DNA of 54,586 nucleotides, from contig CAZCLF010000011.1 of NCBI GenBank assembly GCA_964499485.1, forward strand, positions 1 through 54,586, written 5' to 3'. The translations under genes and the position numbers were made by a program. The notes below the pieces were generated by a model. The model had not been told where the DNA came from and ran no database searches. It saw nothing but the letters and a program-made list of their open reading frames with translations. Numbering within the stretch: position 1 is the first letter of the stretch; every line of letters starts with the position of its first letter. This DNA comes from Ga0074130 sp964499485 (GTDB lineage Bacteria > Pseudomonadota > Gammaproteobacteria > Burkholderiales > Rhodocyclaceae). Positions 1 to 9,587 of this stretch are shown in pieces.

Positions 1-1096
1 CTGGTTGAACGACCCCACCAACAGTATTCACCATCAAGCGCTTGACCGTACCTTTTACTGGCGAACGAATATCTGCATGCTTAACCTTGTCGGCCAGCCC
101 GATATTGCCTTGGCTGATACTGTTTTCCTTACCAACCGCTTCTGTCAGTTCGCGGCGCACTTCGTTACGGAAGTTGAGCTCAACCTCGTTAATTTTGTGC
201 TGTGCTTCACTAATGGCGGCCTGCAAACGTGCAATTTGCGCCGTGGTCATATCCCGCTCACCGCGGAAACGTGCGGTATCACGCTCCAACCGCAGCAACT
301 CGACCTCAGAAATAGCCCCCGAGGTAATCAATGGCTTGGTGACCGCCAGCTCCTGTGCGGTCAATTCGTAAGCACGGGCTGCTTGATCGCGCTTGACGCG
401 GGTTTCAGCAAGTTCCTGCTGACGTTGAGTTAACTGCTGACGTGCGATCGAAATCAGCGCATCCCGGTTAGAGCTAGCAGTTTCAAACAGACGCTGCTCT
501 TCCTGAACGACACGTACATCATCTTCAGATTGTGTCTTAGGTGCAACGAAAGGCTTATCCTCAGCCAAGGCGCGCAAACGAGCGATTTTTGCCTCAAGCG
601 AAAACGACTGGGCACGCCCTTCCAGCATTGATGACTCAAATCGGGTCGGATCAACTCGTAAAAGGATGGCATCTTTTTCTACTACTTGGCCTTCCTTGAC
701 CATGATTTCAGAGACGATACCGCCATCCAGACTTTGTAAGACCTGTAATTGACGTGAAGGAATGACTTTCCCCTCACCACGGGTGAGCTCATCAACGCGC
801 GCCACGGCAGCCCACATGATGAACAAGGCGACAATGATGAGCAAGGTCTTAACTAAGACCCGAGCCCGTAAGGGCTCCTGATGGATGATTGAGTAATCTG
901 CATCTCGCAGAAAGCCCGCATGGGCACGATCTGGATCTTCCTTCCAATCTTGGAGGTATTGATCAACATGCGGCTGAACCTTGACCCGAATTGCTTCAAG
1001 GCGTGCATGGATGGCGTGCAGCCATCCCCACAGACGCTCATTACTAAAGTAGCGCCGTAGACGTGCTTTAAAAGCAGTGAAATCGAGCTTTATCAT
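1..1096 (-). CDS. HlyD/LapC-family membrane fusion protein of a type I secretion system (3' end outside window)
   Basis: Periplasmic adaptor that would link an inner-membrane ABC exporter to a TolC-like outer-membrane channel. About 365 codons are open from an ATG that overlaps the stop of the exporter gene by four bases (ATGA), and the frame runs off the left edge, so the C-terminus is missing. A cytoplasmic N-terminus of about 80 residues precedes one membrane segment (residues about 82-101, LLIIVALFIMWAAVARV). Next come the first half of a biotinyl-lipoyl-like barrel (GEGKVIPSRQLQVLQSLDGG), a long coiled coil rich in Gln, Glu and Arg, and the return strand (HADIRSPVKGTVKRL). This order is that of HlyD, PrtE and LapC proteins. 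The substrate is not in the window; pairing with a LapB-like ATPase suggests a large adhesin or RTX protein (inference). Confidence 0.9.
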   Translation of the reverse strand, partial: MIKLDFTAFKARLRRYFSNERLWGWLHAIHARLEAIRVKVQPHVDQYLQDWKEDPDRAHAGFLRDADYSIIHQEPLRARVLVKTLLIIVALFIMWAAVARVDELTRGEGKVIPSRQLQVLQSLDGGIVSEIMVKEGQVVEKDAILLRVDPTRFESSMLEGRAQSFSLEAKIARLRALAEDKPFVAPKTQSEDDVRVVQEEQRLFETASSNRDALISIARQQLTQRQQELAETRVKRDQAARAYELTAQELAVTKPLITSGAISEVELLRLERDTARFRGERDMTTAQIARLQAAISEAQHKINEVELNFRNEVRRELTEAVGKENSISQGNIGLADKVKHADIRSPVKGTVKRLMVNTVGGVVQP

Positions 1097-3306
1097 GAGG
1101 CCTTCCCAACTTGCCCTGACTGCAGCGCTTCGACTACTTTATCCTTGGGGCCATCAGCAACAACCTTGCCTTCATCAATGACAATCAAACGATCGGCCAA
1201 GTCCAGAAGACTGAGTCGATGCGTAACGATGACCATGGTCTTATTGCTTGCGAACTGCTTGAGCCGCGCACGGAACTGGGCCTCAGAGGTAAAGTCCATT
1301 GCACTCGTAGGCTCATCTAACAACAGCACGGGGGGGTCGAGTAACAAGGCGCGTGCAATTGCGATGGCCTGCCGCTGACCGCCAGAAACGGACTCACCTC
1401 GCTCCCCAATCATCATGTCGAAGCCAGCGGGGTGGCGATTGACGAACTCCGAAAGCCCAGCGACTTCAGCTGCATTAACAATGGCCTCATCATCCGCATA
1501 CGGCGCGCCAATTGAAATATTTTCACGAAGAGTGCCGTAAAAAAGCGTTGCCTCTTGGCCGACATAACCCACATTGCTACGCAAATCGGCAGGATCAAAC
1601 TGGCGCAGGTCTACGCCATCAAGATGAACTGAGCCGGATGCTGGCGTGAACAATCCAAGCATCAGTTTTTGCAATGTAGTTTTACCGGACCCGATTTTTC
1701 CAATGATGACAACGCGCTCTCCTTGGGTAATGCAGAACGAAACGCCTCGCAACACTTCCGGCTGGTTTTCGGCATAGGAAAAATGTACATTTTTGAATTC
1801 AATTTCCCCACGTACATCAGGGCGGTGAACAAAGGCGCTTTGATCCGGCCTTTCAAGCGGCATTTTCATAATGTTCTCGAGCGACGCCAAAGCGGTCTTG
1901 GCATTTTCAAATTGCATCAGCAATCCGACGATTTGCCCTAGCGGCGCCAAAGCACGACCTGCCAGCATAGTGCTGGCAATCAAGCCGCCCATGGTGAGCA
2001 TGCGTTCATGAATCAGGTATACGCCAGCCACGACCATCAGCAGTGAGATCATCTGCTGCAATGTGGAAGCACCATTCATTGCCGATGATGAGAGTAAACG
2101 CAGCTGTGCACTAACTCTGGAGAGGAAGGCAGCAGTCTTTTCCCATTTAGCCTGCATCAACCCTTCTGCCCCATGTGCCTTGATCGTTTCCAAGGCTGTC
2201 AGGCTTTCAATCAAGGTTGCATTACGCAATGCAGAGGCGCGAAATGTTGTCTCTGAGAGCTCACGCATCTTGTGCTGGATGACATAGCTGTAAATCACGA
2301 TGGCAACAATGCCCAAGATCGGCAAAATGACCAGAGGCCACGAGATCCAGAGCATCACCAGCAAGAAGAGCACCAAGAACGGCAGGTCAACAATCGCGGT
2401 GACAGTCGCAGATGCGACAAAGTCGCGAATCGTTTCAAAGGAACGCAGATTTGCAGCAAAGGAACCCACTGACGCAGGCTTGGATGTCATGCGCATCCCC
2501 AGGACACGCTGCATGATCAGTGAAGACAATTTAAGATCGATGCGTGAACCCGCCATATCGATGAAGTGCCCGCGCAGCAATCGGACGATGTACTCGGTAA
2601 TGAGCACCAGCAATACCCCACCACCAAGCATCCACAATGTTTCGACAGCGTGATTAGGCACCACGCGGTCATACACATTCATCGTGAAGATGGGCATGGC
2701 CAAGGCAAAGAGGTTAATCAATAACGCTGCGGCAAGGATGTCGCGATAAACTGGGATTTGCTCCATGAGCGCACCCCAAAACCAATGCCGACCAGCCACA
2801 TTCACCACTTCAGGTGTACGCTGATCAAATCTGAAATGCGGACGGGCAAAAATAGCAATGCCGGTGTAGCGCGCAACTAAAGCTTCACGCGCAAGCGTGA
2901 CCGACCCCTGCCCCCCATCAGGAAAGAGCACCACCGCTTCTGAACCGTCTTTAGTCCAGTCAAGCAGGATACACGCCTCATCTCCCTGTAAAAGCAAGAT
3001 GACGGGCAACAAGGCAAGATCAATCTTATCTAGCGGGCGGCGAACAACTTTACTCGCCAGCCCCGCACGCGCGGCTGCGCGACTGAAAAGTGATGGGGTG
3101 AGCCCTTCAGATGTCACCGGCAGGCCTGCAATGAGGGCCGCATGGGTGCTCGGGCGATTATGAATCCGGGTGAGCTCGACTAAGCAATCGAGAAGGGGAT
3201 TGTGATGGAGTAGATCCTCGCGCAGACCGGAGATGAAATTTGAGCGAGGCGGGGTTTCAGCGCCTTGCCCTGCTTCTCCTTGGCCTTGGCCAGAAATGTG
3301 AACCAT
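1093..3306 (-). CDS. Type I secretion ABC transporter, LapB-like, with degenerate C39-like N-terminal domain
   Basis: Inner-membrane permease-ATPase of a type I secretion system, 737 residues. Residues about 35-155 resemble a C39 peptidase fold (NPLLDCLVELTRIHNRPS) but lack the usual Cys-Gly and His surroundings, so it is read as a C39-like substrate-docking domain. Residues about 185-460 hold the transmembrane helices. The nucleotide-binding domain has Walker A GKIGSGKT (536-543), signature SGGQ (641-644), Walker B VLLLDEP (660-666) and a switch His in VTHR. Length and the N-terminal motif match LapB/LssB-type exporters of biofilm adhesins. It overlaps the downstream fusion-protein gene by four bases, so the two are translationally coupled. 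The ATG start precedes a Gly/Gln-rich stretch. Confidence 0.92.
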   Translation of the reverse strand: MVHISGQGQGEAGQGAETPPRSNFISGLREDLLHHNPLLDCLVELTRIHNRPSTHAALIAGLPVTSEGLTPSLFSRAAARAGLASKVVRRPLDKIDLALLPVILLLQGDEACILLDWTKDGSEAVVLFPDGGQGSVTLAREALVARYTGIAIFARPHFRFDQRTPEVVNVAGRHWFWGALMEQIPVYRDILAAALLINLFALAMPIFTMNVYDRVVPNHAVETLWMLGGGVLLVLITEYIVRLLRGHFIDMAGSRIDLKLSSLIMQRVLGMRMTSKPASVGSFAANLRSFETIRDFVASATVTAIVDLPFLVLFLLVMLWISWPLVILPILGIVAIVIYSYVIQHKMRELSETTFRASALRNATLIESLTALETIKAHGAEGLMQAKWEKTAAFLSRVSAQLRLLSSSAMNGASTLQQMISLLMVVAGVYLIHERMLTMGGLIASTMLAGRALAPLGQIVGLLMQFENAKTALASLENIMKMPLERPDQSAFVHRPDVRGEIEFKNVHFSYAENQPEVLRGVSFCITQGERVVIIGKIGSGKTTLQKLMLGLFTPASGSVHLDGVDLRQFDPADLRSNVGYVGQEATLFYGTLRENISIGAPYADDEAIVNAAEVAGLSEFVNRHPAGFDMMIGERGESVSGGQRQAIAIARALLLDPPVLLLDEPTSAMDFTSEAQFRARLKQFASNKTMVIVTHRLSLLDLADRLIVIDEGKVVADGPKDKVVEALQSGQVGKAS

Positions 3307-3412
3307 ACGTGCCCTGTTTGTTTTCTTCTAAGTAGAAAATACGGCCCAAGCAAATAGAAAGGCCTCTTGGAAAGATACTATAAATAGAGTGCAATAAACA
3401 TAGGAACTTATA

Positions 3413-6400
3413 TCAACTTTCTGCGCGAAACCGGGTCAAAACCTCGCACAAGACATTGTACTCACGGCGCAACTCGTTCATGAATTCAGCTGTTGGTGGT
3501 TCGCCATGACGGGCTGCTTGCTCTTGCAGACGTAGTTTTGTTTCCAATCGTTTAGCGCTGAGTTGCGAAAACAAACCCGTCAGCGCATGCATACGGGCTG
3601 AGGCAGACTCGAGTTTCTCTGACGACAGCACCTCCTCCAACTGGTGAAGTTGTTGTGGGGCATCTGCAATGGCAGCATCAATAACGGCGAATGCGAGCCC
3701 ACGATCCTGGCCGCAATTACGTATCAGATCATCAGCATCAAAAATTGGCAGAGATAACTCGGTTGTCGTAGTAACGGGAAACGTTGCACTAACAGGCGGT
3801 AACGTAGGAGTTGTCGCGGCCAACCATTGCCACACCTTGTTGCGCAATATCTCCAAAGCAACAGGCTTTGGCAGGTAATCATTCATGCCCATTTCAATAC
3901 AGCGCTCTCGGTCACCGGACAGAACATTCGCTGTCATGGCAATCACAGGGATATTACGATTGTGCTCACCAGCCATACCGCTACGAATTAGACGTGTGGC
4001 AGCAAAGCCATCCATCACCGGCATCTGGCAATCCATCAGAACCAGATCAAAATGTGTTCGAGAAAGCATGCGTACAGCTTCTTCGCCGTTATTGGCTATC
4101 TCGCACTGCAAACCAAGCTTGAGCAACATTTGCAAAGCAACTCTTTGATTTGTCAATGAGTCATCGGTAACCAGAATGCGGGCTTGCGAATTGAGAGAAG
4201 GTGATTCTGCACCAACGCCCTCAGTAGGGACTTCGCGCGGAATAGCTAGGTTGAGCTGAACTTTAAAGACGGACCCGACACCCAAAGTAGATTCAACACT
4301 GATCTGACCATCCATGAGCTCAACTAGGCCATGGGTGATCGACAGACCAAGACCGGTGCCACCAAAGCGGCGGGTGATTGAGGAATCGCCTTGATAGAAG
4401 GGGGTAAAGAGCCCCGCCACAATGTCGGGCGCCATTCCAACGCCTGTATCACTGACCTCAATACTGAGACTGAGATGCTCTTCGTATAAGGCCTCCACCC
4501 TGACCGTGACTGCGACACTGCCATATTCAGTGAACTTCACAGCATTGCCTAATAGATTCACGAGAATCTGACGTAGTCGCGTAGCATCCCCATTAAGCCA
4601 ACGTGGCAGCTTTTCATCCAATTCTAACCGCAAGCCAAGATGACGGGCGCGAACCTGAGGCTGGAACATCCCCACCACACCATTGACCAGTACGCGAGGC
4701 TCAAAGGGCAAAAGCTCCAACTCCAGCTTGCCCGCCTCCACCTTGGAAAAGTCGAGGATGTCGTTAATGATGATCAGGAGTGACTCTGCACTCGACACAA
4801 TGATCTCTGCGTACTCTTGCTGCTCGGCGTCCAGGGGAGTCCCTTGTAGGAGCTGTGCCATACCGATCACCCCATTCATCGGGGTACGAATCTCGTGACT
4901 CATTGTCGCTAGGAAAACACTCTTGGCACGACTAGCCTGCTCAGCCGCTTCTTTGGCTTGCAACAATGAAGCCTCGACCTCCTTGAGACGACTAATGTCG
5001 ATCGCGATGGAAAGATAGCCTGCAATATGCCCATCAACAGCGCGAACGGGCGTTACCGACATGGATACGCGACAGCGAGATCCATCTTTACGTACGTATG
5101 TCCACTCCCGCTGTTCCGCCCCTTCCAACAATGGAACCTCGGTAAAAGTGTGGAAGCCCGTCACCGGATAGCCCAGTTGCTCGGTCAATGCTTGCGCGCG
5201 CGCTTGCACCTCATCTGGATCATGGAACGCAACTGGGGTCATCCTCCCCTTCATATCAGATGAGCTATAGCCCAGTAAGCGCTCAGCCCCGCGATTGAAT
5301 ACGGTAATCAGACCTTCCGTGTCAGTCGCGACAATGGCAACTTCTGAGGCCGCGTCAAGCAACGCTTGGTAGCGCTGATTTAACTCGAGGACAGCGTTTT
5401 CAGCTTCATGGCGCTCTGTGATGTCATGCACAACGCAGTAGAGCAACTGGCGCGTATCAAGCGTAATCGGACCAACGTGCATCTCCACTTCTCGTAATGC
5501 ACCGCTCTTCAAACGATGCTGCTGAAATTGATGCGAACGCTTACCTTGGATCGCCTCCTCCAACGCAAGACGGAGTAAGTCTTCTTCAAGGTTCACCAGC
5601 TCACTCAGAGGCAGCCCTCGCATATCTACGGCCGCAACACCGTAGTACCTCACCGCCGCCTCATTCCCTTCCACTACAAGACCTTCTATGGGGTCTACCA
5701 ACAAAGCAGTGACGCCAGAATGGCTGAAAATTGAGCGATAACGCTCTTCACTTGAACGTAAAGACAAGGTGAGACGATCAGCAATCCGTTGTGCCCGATG
5801 ACGCGTATTGACCAATGCCCAAGTAATACCAAACAGCAACAGACATATAACCACCATAGCGCCCAATACTGCCCAAGCGGTATCAACGCGTAATTGACTT
5901 CCATAGCCGGGCAAGGCTGAATAACGTAATGTCCAAATTCGACTATCCAGCTGCAAGCGAGTGGTCCTCGCGAGCTCTGCCCCAGTTACTGGCCGACCTT
6001 CCTGCTGAAGGCTGTCGTATATGAGGCTGTCAGACGTCAAAGTGTCGCCATCAAAAATTTCCAGGCGAATTTCCTGCAATTGCTGACTCAGCAAAGCCTC
6101 CATCAGGTCATTCATGCGAAAAGCCAAGTAAACCCACCCGGTTAAGGCTTGCTGCCTGTCTTGACGCATCTGTGGCACATCTTTACTGCCATAGACCGGA
6201 TAAAAGACGAGGACACCATTGGCAGCCTGATCATCTTCGTTTTGAAGCAACCGTACCTTGCCCGAAAAAACTGGACCTGCAGTGTCCCTTGCCCGCTCCA
6301 TTGCTAAGCGACGAACGGGGTCCGTCAGTGGATCAAAGCCAAATGCTTTCAGACTGCGGGCAGAAAAAGGCTCAAGGAAGTGAACACTGGCATAGTGATC

Positions 6401-6811
6401 GCGATTACCCGGCGGGTTGATACTGAAGGCGGGGTAGCCCTCCTTGCGGACTTGCGCAATGTAGGCTTCTTTTTTCTCCGCTGGGATATTGCGGACGTAC
6501 GCCATGAGTTGGACGCCACGTGGCGTCTGGTCGAGGTTGAGCTCCCAGACGTAGCGGCGCCATGCATCGCGAGTCACCTCACCCGATGCCGAAAAAAGGC
6601 CTGCGGCGCCACGCAACATATGCACACTGCTCGCCATCCGCTCACTGATACGGGTGGTGATGAGTTGCGTGTCAGCATCAAACTGGTCGCCCTGTCCCCG
6701 TTGGATGCGTGCATTGATAGCCTGCCAAACCAGCCACATAGCCAGTGCAGACAAGATCAAAACGGACAACGGCACCCAATGCCGACGCTCAAACCTTAAA
6801 GGTTCATGCAT
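3413..6811 (-). CDS. CHASE-PAS-PAS hybrid histidine kinase with REC and C-terminal Hpt-like domain
   Basis: Membrane sensor kinase of 1132 residues. A first membrane helix (about 14-32) and a second (about 311-336) bracket a periplasmic CHASE domain (core about 95-190). Then follow PAS 1 (about 355-470), PAS 2 (about 480-610), HisKA with phospho-acceptor H639 in SHEIRTPMNG, and HATPase_c with N box NLLGNAVKF (752-760), G1 DTGVGMAPD (788-796) and G2 GGTGLGLS (817-824). The receiver carries D927 in LVLMDCQMPVMDG. A C-terminal helical segment contains MHALTG (H1075), where Hpt domains usually read HxLKG, so a Thr replaces the Lys. The gene lies 106 bases upstream of the secretion pair on the same strand and may control it (inference). 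The CHASE ligand is unknown. Confidence 0.93.
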   Translation of the reverse strand: MHEPLRFERRHWVPLSVLILSALAMWLVWQAINARIQRGQGDQFDADTQLITTRISERMASSVHMLRGAAGLFSASGEVTRDAWRRYVWELNLDQTPRGVQLMAYVRNIPAEKKEAYIAQVRKEGYPAFSINPPGNRDHYASVHFLEPFSARSLKAFGFDPLTDPVRRLAMERARDTAGPVFSGKVRLLQNEDDQAANGVLVFYPVYGSKDVPQMRQDRQQALTGWVYLAFRMNDLMEALLSQQLQEIRLEIFDGDTLTSDSLIYDSLQQEGRPVTGAELARTTRLQLDSRIWTLRYSALPGYGSQLRVDTAWAVLGAMVVICLLLFGITWALVNTRHRAQRIADRLTLSLRSSEERYRSIFSHSGVTALLVDPIEGLVVEGNEAAVRYYGVAAVDMRGLPLSELVNLEEDLLRLALEEAIQGKRSHQFQQHRLKSGALREVEMHVGPITLDTRQLLYCVVHDITERHEAENAVLELNQRYQALLDAASEVAIVATDTEGLITVFNRGAERLLGYSSSDMKGRMTPVAFHDPDEVQARAQALTEQLGYPVTGFHTFTEVPLLEGAEQREWTYVRKDGSRCRVSMSVTPVRAVDGHIAGYLSIAIDISRLKEVEASLLQAKEAAEQASRAKSVFLATMSHEIRTPMNGVIGMAQLLQGTPLDAEQQEYAEIIVSSAESLLIIINDILDFSKVEAGKLELELLPFEPRVLVNGVVGMFQPQVRARHLGLRLELDEKLPRWLNGDATRLRQILVNLLGNAVKFTEYGSVAVTVRVEALYEEHLSLSIEVSDTGVGMAPDIVAGLFTPFYQGDSSITRRFGGTGLGLSITHGLVELMDGQISVESTLGVGSVFKVQLNLAIPREVPTEGVGAESPSLNSQARILVTDDSLTNQRVALQMLLKLGLQCEIANNGEEAVRMLSRTHFDLVLMDCQMPVMDGFAATRLIRSGMAGEHNRNIPVIAMTANVLSGDRERCIEMGMNDYLPKPVALEILRNKVWQWLAATTPTLPPVSATFPVTTTTELSLPIFDADDLIRNCGQDRGLAFAVIDAAIADAPQQLHQLEEVLSSEKLESASARMHALTGLFSQLSAKRLETKLRLQEQAARHGEPPTAEFMNELRREYNVLCEVLTRFRAES

Positions 6812-7008
6812 GAGGAATGAGACTAAGTAAAAAGGGCGTCATACGGCGAAAAGAATAGGCAGCACAGCATGAATAGTGAACAAGAAGGAAGGGCTAATGC
6901 AGCAAGCTTCGATTTATCCGCATTCTCCCCAGCACGTCAAGTATTTCAGCAAAACACCGGTGTGCGTGATAATGCGGGAGCATTGACTCTGCTTGCTCGG
7001 CCAACCCT
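6812..7008. promoter_or_regulatory. Divergent intergenic region between the hybrid kinase and the CYTH-CHAD gene
   Basis: 197 bases separate two outward-facing genes, so promoters for both must lie here. No convincing -35/-10 pair or operator was recognised by eye. A short open frame starts inside (ATG at 6869) but runs out of frame into the CYTH-CHAD coding region and has no family features. Confidence 0.4.
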
Positions 7009-8475
7009 ATGGAAATTGAATTCAAGCTTAGTTGTACTCACGAAACAGCCAAGCGCTTATCTCGTCAACTGACACAGCTGACTGGAGCCCCACCTCATCG
7101 TTTGGGATTGAAAAATACTTATTACGACACGCCCAACCAGGATTTGAGAGCCAATGGGACTGCACTCCGTATCCGCCGCCAGGGGACAGTTTCTCTGCAA
7201 ACCGTCAAATGTGTTGGGAAAACGAACGGTGGAATGAGCAGCCGTCCGGAATGGGAAACGCCCTACAAGGGCCACTTTGACTTTGCTGAAATTGATGATA
7301 CGGCTGTCAAAAACCTGCTCGAAACCCTGGCGCGCCTTCCAGGCTATTGCGCCACACTAAGTACCGACTTTAATCGCAGCATCTGGGAATGGAAACCAGA
7401 CCCGGATACCTGTATTGAATTGATGCTTGATCGCGGCGACATCCGTGCGGGAGGCAAAACCGAGCCCATCTGTGAGTTGGAACTCGAACTGGTTAAAGGA
7501 GAACCGGCGCAGTTGATCGCACTGGTTGCTCAACTGGGTACGCTTGCACCACTATTCCCAGCACCGCTCTCAAAAGCGGCACGCGGGAGCCTGTTGCTTA
7601 GTGGCAAAAGCAAACCTGACGCGAAAGGCATGAATCTGAGCGGGACAACCAGCGAAGCATTCACACGCCTGGCACAAAATACGCTCGATCACATCTGCAT
7701 TAACCTTCCGGCCAACCGCCATGACTTCAAGGCCGAGCACCTGCACCAAGTCCGTGTTGGCCTCCGTCGCCTGCGTGCCTTGCTGCAACTATTCAAGCCC
7801 TGTCTTGATACACATTGGCTGAAGCACGCAGAACAAGGGGCGCGCCGCCATATGCGGGCTATTGCATCAGCACGGGCCCACCATGTTTTGATTGACGCAT
7901 TGATCACCCCTTCGCTGCCTTCCGACCCGCTGCAAACCCTCCATGCAACACTAGTCGATCATTCAGCGCATGCCTTTGCTGAAGCAAGAACGTATCTACT
8001 CAGCGCACCATTTGCAGAATGGCTGCTACGAGTCAGCCTGACATTGCCTCAGGCAATCGTCTTGCGTAAGCAAGCTAACCAGCCTTGGAAAAAAGTAGCG
8101 CCGACTTTACTGAACAAACAAATCGCCCCCTATGCCAAGCTCATCAAAGCCACTCCACATGAGCCTGAAGCTTTGCATGTACTACGCAAACAAGGCAAAC
8201 ACCTGCGCTATCAACTCACTGTATGCGCCAGCTCGAATCGCCAGCTCATCAAAAGCTTGGCTCGTTTGCAGGAAACACTTGGGGCGTTTAATGACCTCTA
8301 CAGCGCTGGCGACATTCTAGAACCACTGGCGCAGCAAACTGCGACATTTCACAAGGCAGTACGCCTGATCGGCGATAACCAATTAGCCAATCATCAAACC
8401 ATGCTGGATACGATTATCTTGCAGAAAAAAATGGTTCAAGCCAGCTTGTCTGCACGACAAAAGAAGCGACCATGA
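7009..8475 (+). CDS. CYTH-CHAD domain protein, inorganic triphosphatase-like
   Basis: Probable inorganic triphosphatase of the YgiF type, 488 residues. The CYTH domain (about 1-198) opens with the signature ExExK as EIEFK (residues 2-6) and has alternating charged residues lining the expected tunnel, for example TALRIRRQG and CELELELVKG. The CHAD helical domain (about 215-480) has conserved basic repeats HQVRVGLRRLR (246-256) and HVLRKQGKHLRYQL. CYTH domains cleave triphosphates such as inorganic PPPi, and CHAD domains bind polyphosphate. The stop overlaps the sixA-like start by four bases, so a phosphate-handling pair is made together. No clear Shine-Dalgarno is visible; the start was chosen because the CYTH signature follows the Met at once. 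Confidence 0.9.
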   Translation: MEIEFKLSCTHETAKRLSRQLTQLTGAPPHRLGLKNTYYDTPNQDLRANGTALRIRRQGTVSLQTVKCVGKTNGGMSSRPEWETPYKGHFDFAEIDDTAVKNLLETLARLPGYCATLSTDFNRSIWEWKPDPDTCIELMLDRGDIRAGGKTEPICELELELVKGEPAQLIALVAQLGTLAPLFPAPLSKAARGSLLLSGKSKPDAKGMNLSGTTSEAFTRLAQNTLDHICINLPANRHDFKAEHLHQVRVGLRRLRALLQLFKPCLDTHWLKHAEQGARRHMRAIASARAHHVLIDALITPSLPSDPLQTLHATLVDHSAHAFAEARTYLLSAPFAEWLLRVSLTLPQAIVLRKQANQPWKKVAPTLLNKQIAPYAKLIKATPHEPEALHVLRKQGKHLRYQLTVCASSNRQLIKSLARLQETLGAFNDLYSAGDILEPLAQQTATFHKAVRLIGDNQLANHQTMLDTIILQKKMVQASLSARQKKRP

Positions 8476-8924
8476 ACATCATCCTATGGCGTCACGCTGA
8501 AGCAGAAGATTTCGCGCCAGATGGGACCGATGCCGGGCGCCGTCTGACGCAAAAAGGTGAACGGCAAGCCAAGACAATGAGCCAATGGCTAGATCAACAC
8601 CTCCCCGCAGATAGTATTGTCCTAGCCAGCCCGGCAATACGCACGCAACAAACGGCATCAGCACTTGGACGTAACTGCCAGACTGACGAACGACTGTTCA
8701 CCGATACCGGTGTAGCAGCACACCTTGATGCCATCCGCGCACAGACTGCGACTACTATTCTCATCGTCGGTCATCAGCCCACGCTCGGACAGCTTGCGGC
8801 GCACCTCTTATGCGGCCAGCCTCAGCCATGGTCCGTCAAGAAAGGGGCAATTTGGTGGCTCTCAGTCACATCTGAAACACAAACAACACGACTCGTTTGT
8901 ATGCTTGACCCAAAACATCTCTAG
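8472..8924 (+). CDS. sixA: SixA-like phosphohistidine phosphatase
   Basis: Small histidine-phosphatase-superfamily enzyme of 150 residues, about the usual SixA length. The catalytic RHG-type motif is RHAEAED (R7, H8), and the second catalytic His lies in ILIVGHQPTLG. SixA enzymes remove phosphate from phosphohistidine on phosphotransfer proteins (ArcB Hpt or nitrogen-PTS proteins in E. coli). Here it is coupled by a four-base overlap to the CYTH-CHAD gene, a pairing that also suggests a role in polyphosphate or phosphate signalling (inference). A hybrid kinase with an Hpt-like end is encoded divergently upstream, but no direct link can be shown. Confidence 0.88.
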   Translation: MNIILWRHAEAEDFAPDGTDAGRRLTQKGERQAKTMSQWLDQHLPADSIVLASPAIRTQQTASALGRNCQTDERLFTDTGVAAHLDAIRAQTATTILIVGHQPTLGQLAAHLLCGQPQPWSVKKGAIWWLSVTSETQTTRLVCMLDPKHL

Positions 8925-8926
8925 CC

Positions 8927-9577
8927 ATGCACATGACAACTCATAACACCATCATCTTCGATTTCGACGGCACACTCATCGACTCCGCACCTGGCATTTT
9001 GGCGACATATGCTGCAGTACTTAAGGAGGCTGGCGTCAGCCCAGTGGCCCCTCTCGACCAAACATTGATTGGTCCACCACTTGGCCCAACCATGCTCCGT
9101 CTAATTGGGATCGAAAGAGAACACTTACTACCCATTCTTGTCGAGCGCTTTAAGCAGCTGTATAGGGAAATCGGGATCTCCAACACCCCGGCATATCCGA
9201 GCGCCGACTCAACACTTGAGCAACTTCAGCGAAATGGCGTAAGACTTTTCCTCGCAACAAATAAGCGGGCTGAAGCAACAATTTCACTGTTAAATAAATT
9301 TAGTTGGGGCCATTACTTTGACGATGTGTACTGCATCGATAGTTGTGCCCCCCCCTTTGAAAATAAAAAAGAAATGCTGGCCGCACTATTAAAAAATCAT
9401 AATCTCAAGCCGACCTCAGCGATCTATGTCGGCGACACTTATGGTGACTTTATTGCAGCGAGCTCAAATGGCATTCCATTTGCAGCAGCTTTGTGGGGAT
9501 ATGAAAAATGGGATTCTCATTTCGGCACCCCTGCAATGCAGCAGTCCCTAGCTTCACTCACCTCACTCCTAATTTAG
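8927..9577 (+). CDS. HAD-superfamily hydrolase, phosphoglycolate-phosphatase-like
   Basis: Soluble HAD phosphatase, 216 residues. Motif I DFDGTLIDS supplies the nucleophile D12 and acid/base D14, motif II is the Thr in LFLATNKR, and motif IV is GDTYGDFIAA. The helical cap between motifs I and II matches the Gph/PGMB-like subfamily, but the substrate cannot be told from motifs. It starts two bases after the sixA-like stop. A second Met (residue 3) is an equally possible start, and neither has a clear ribosome site. Because PAP2, FAD-oxidoreductase and GtrA genes follow, it may act on a sugar phosphate for a lipid-linked sugar pathway instead of on phosphoglycolate (inference). Confidence 0.85.
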   Translation: MHMTTHNTIIFDFDGTLIDSAPGILATYAAVLKEAGVSPVAPLDQTLIGPPLGPTMLRLIGIEREHLLPILVERFKQLYREIGISNTPAYPSADSTLEQLQRNGVRLFLATNKRAEATISLLNKFSWGHYFDDVYCIDSCAPPFENKKEMLAALLKNHNLKPTSAIYVGDTYGDFIAASSNGIPFAAALWGYEKWDSHFGTPAMQQSLASLTSLLI

Positions 9578-9587
9578 CAATCACATA

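Noticed and set aside
1093..3306. Bacteriocin-type exporter with active C39 leader peptidase
   Set aside because: The N-terminal domain lacks the catalytic Cys-Gly and His context; it resembles LapB-like degenerate domains.
6869..7072. 67-codon frame before the CYTH-CHAD gene
   Set aside because: It overlaps the well-supported CYTH start out of frame and has no homology or ribosome site.
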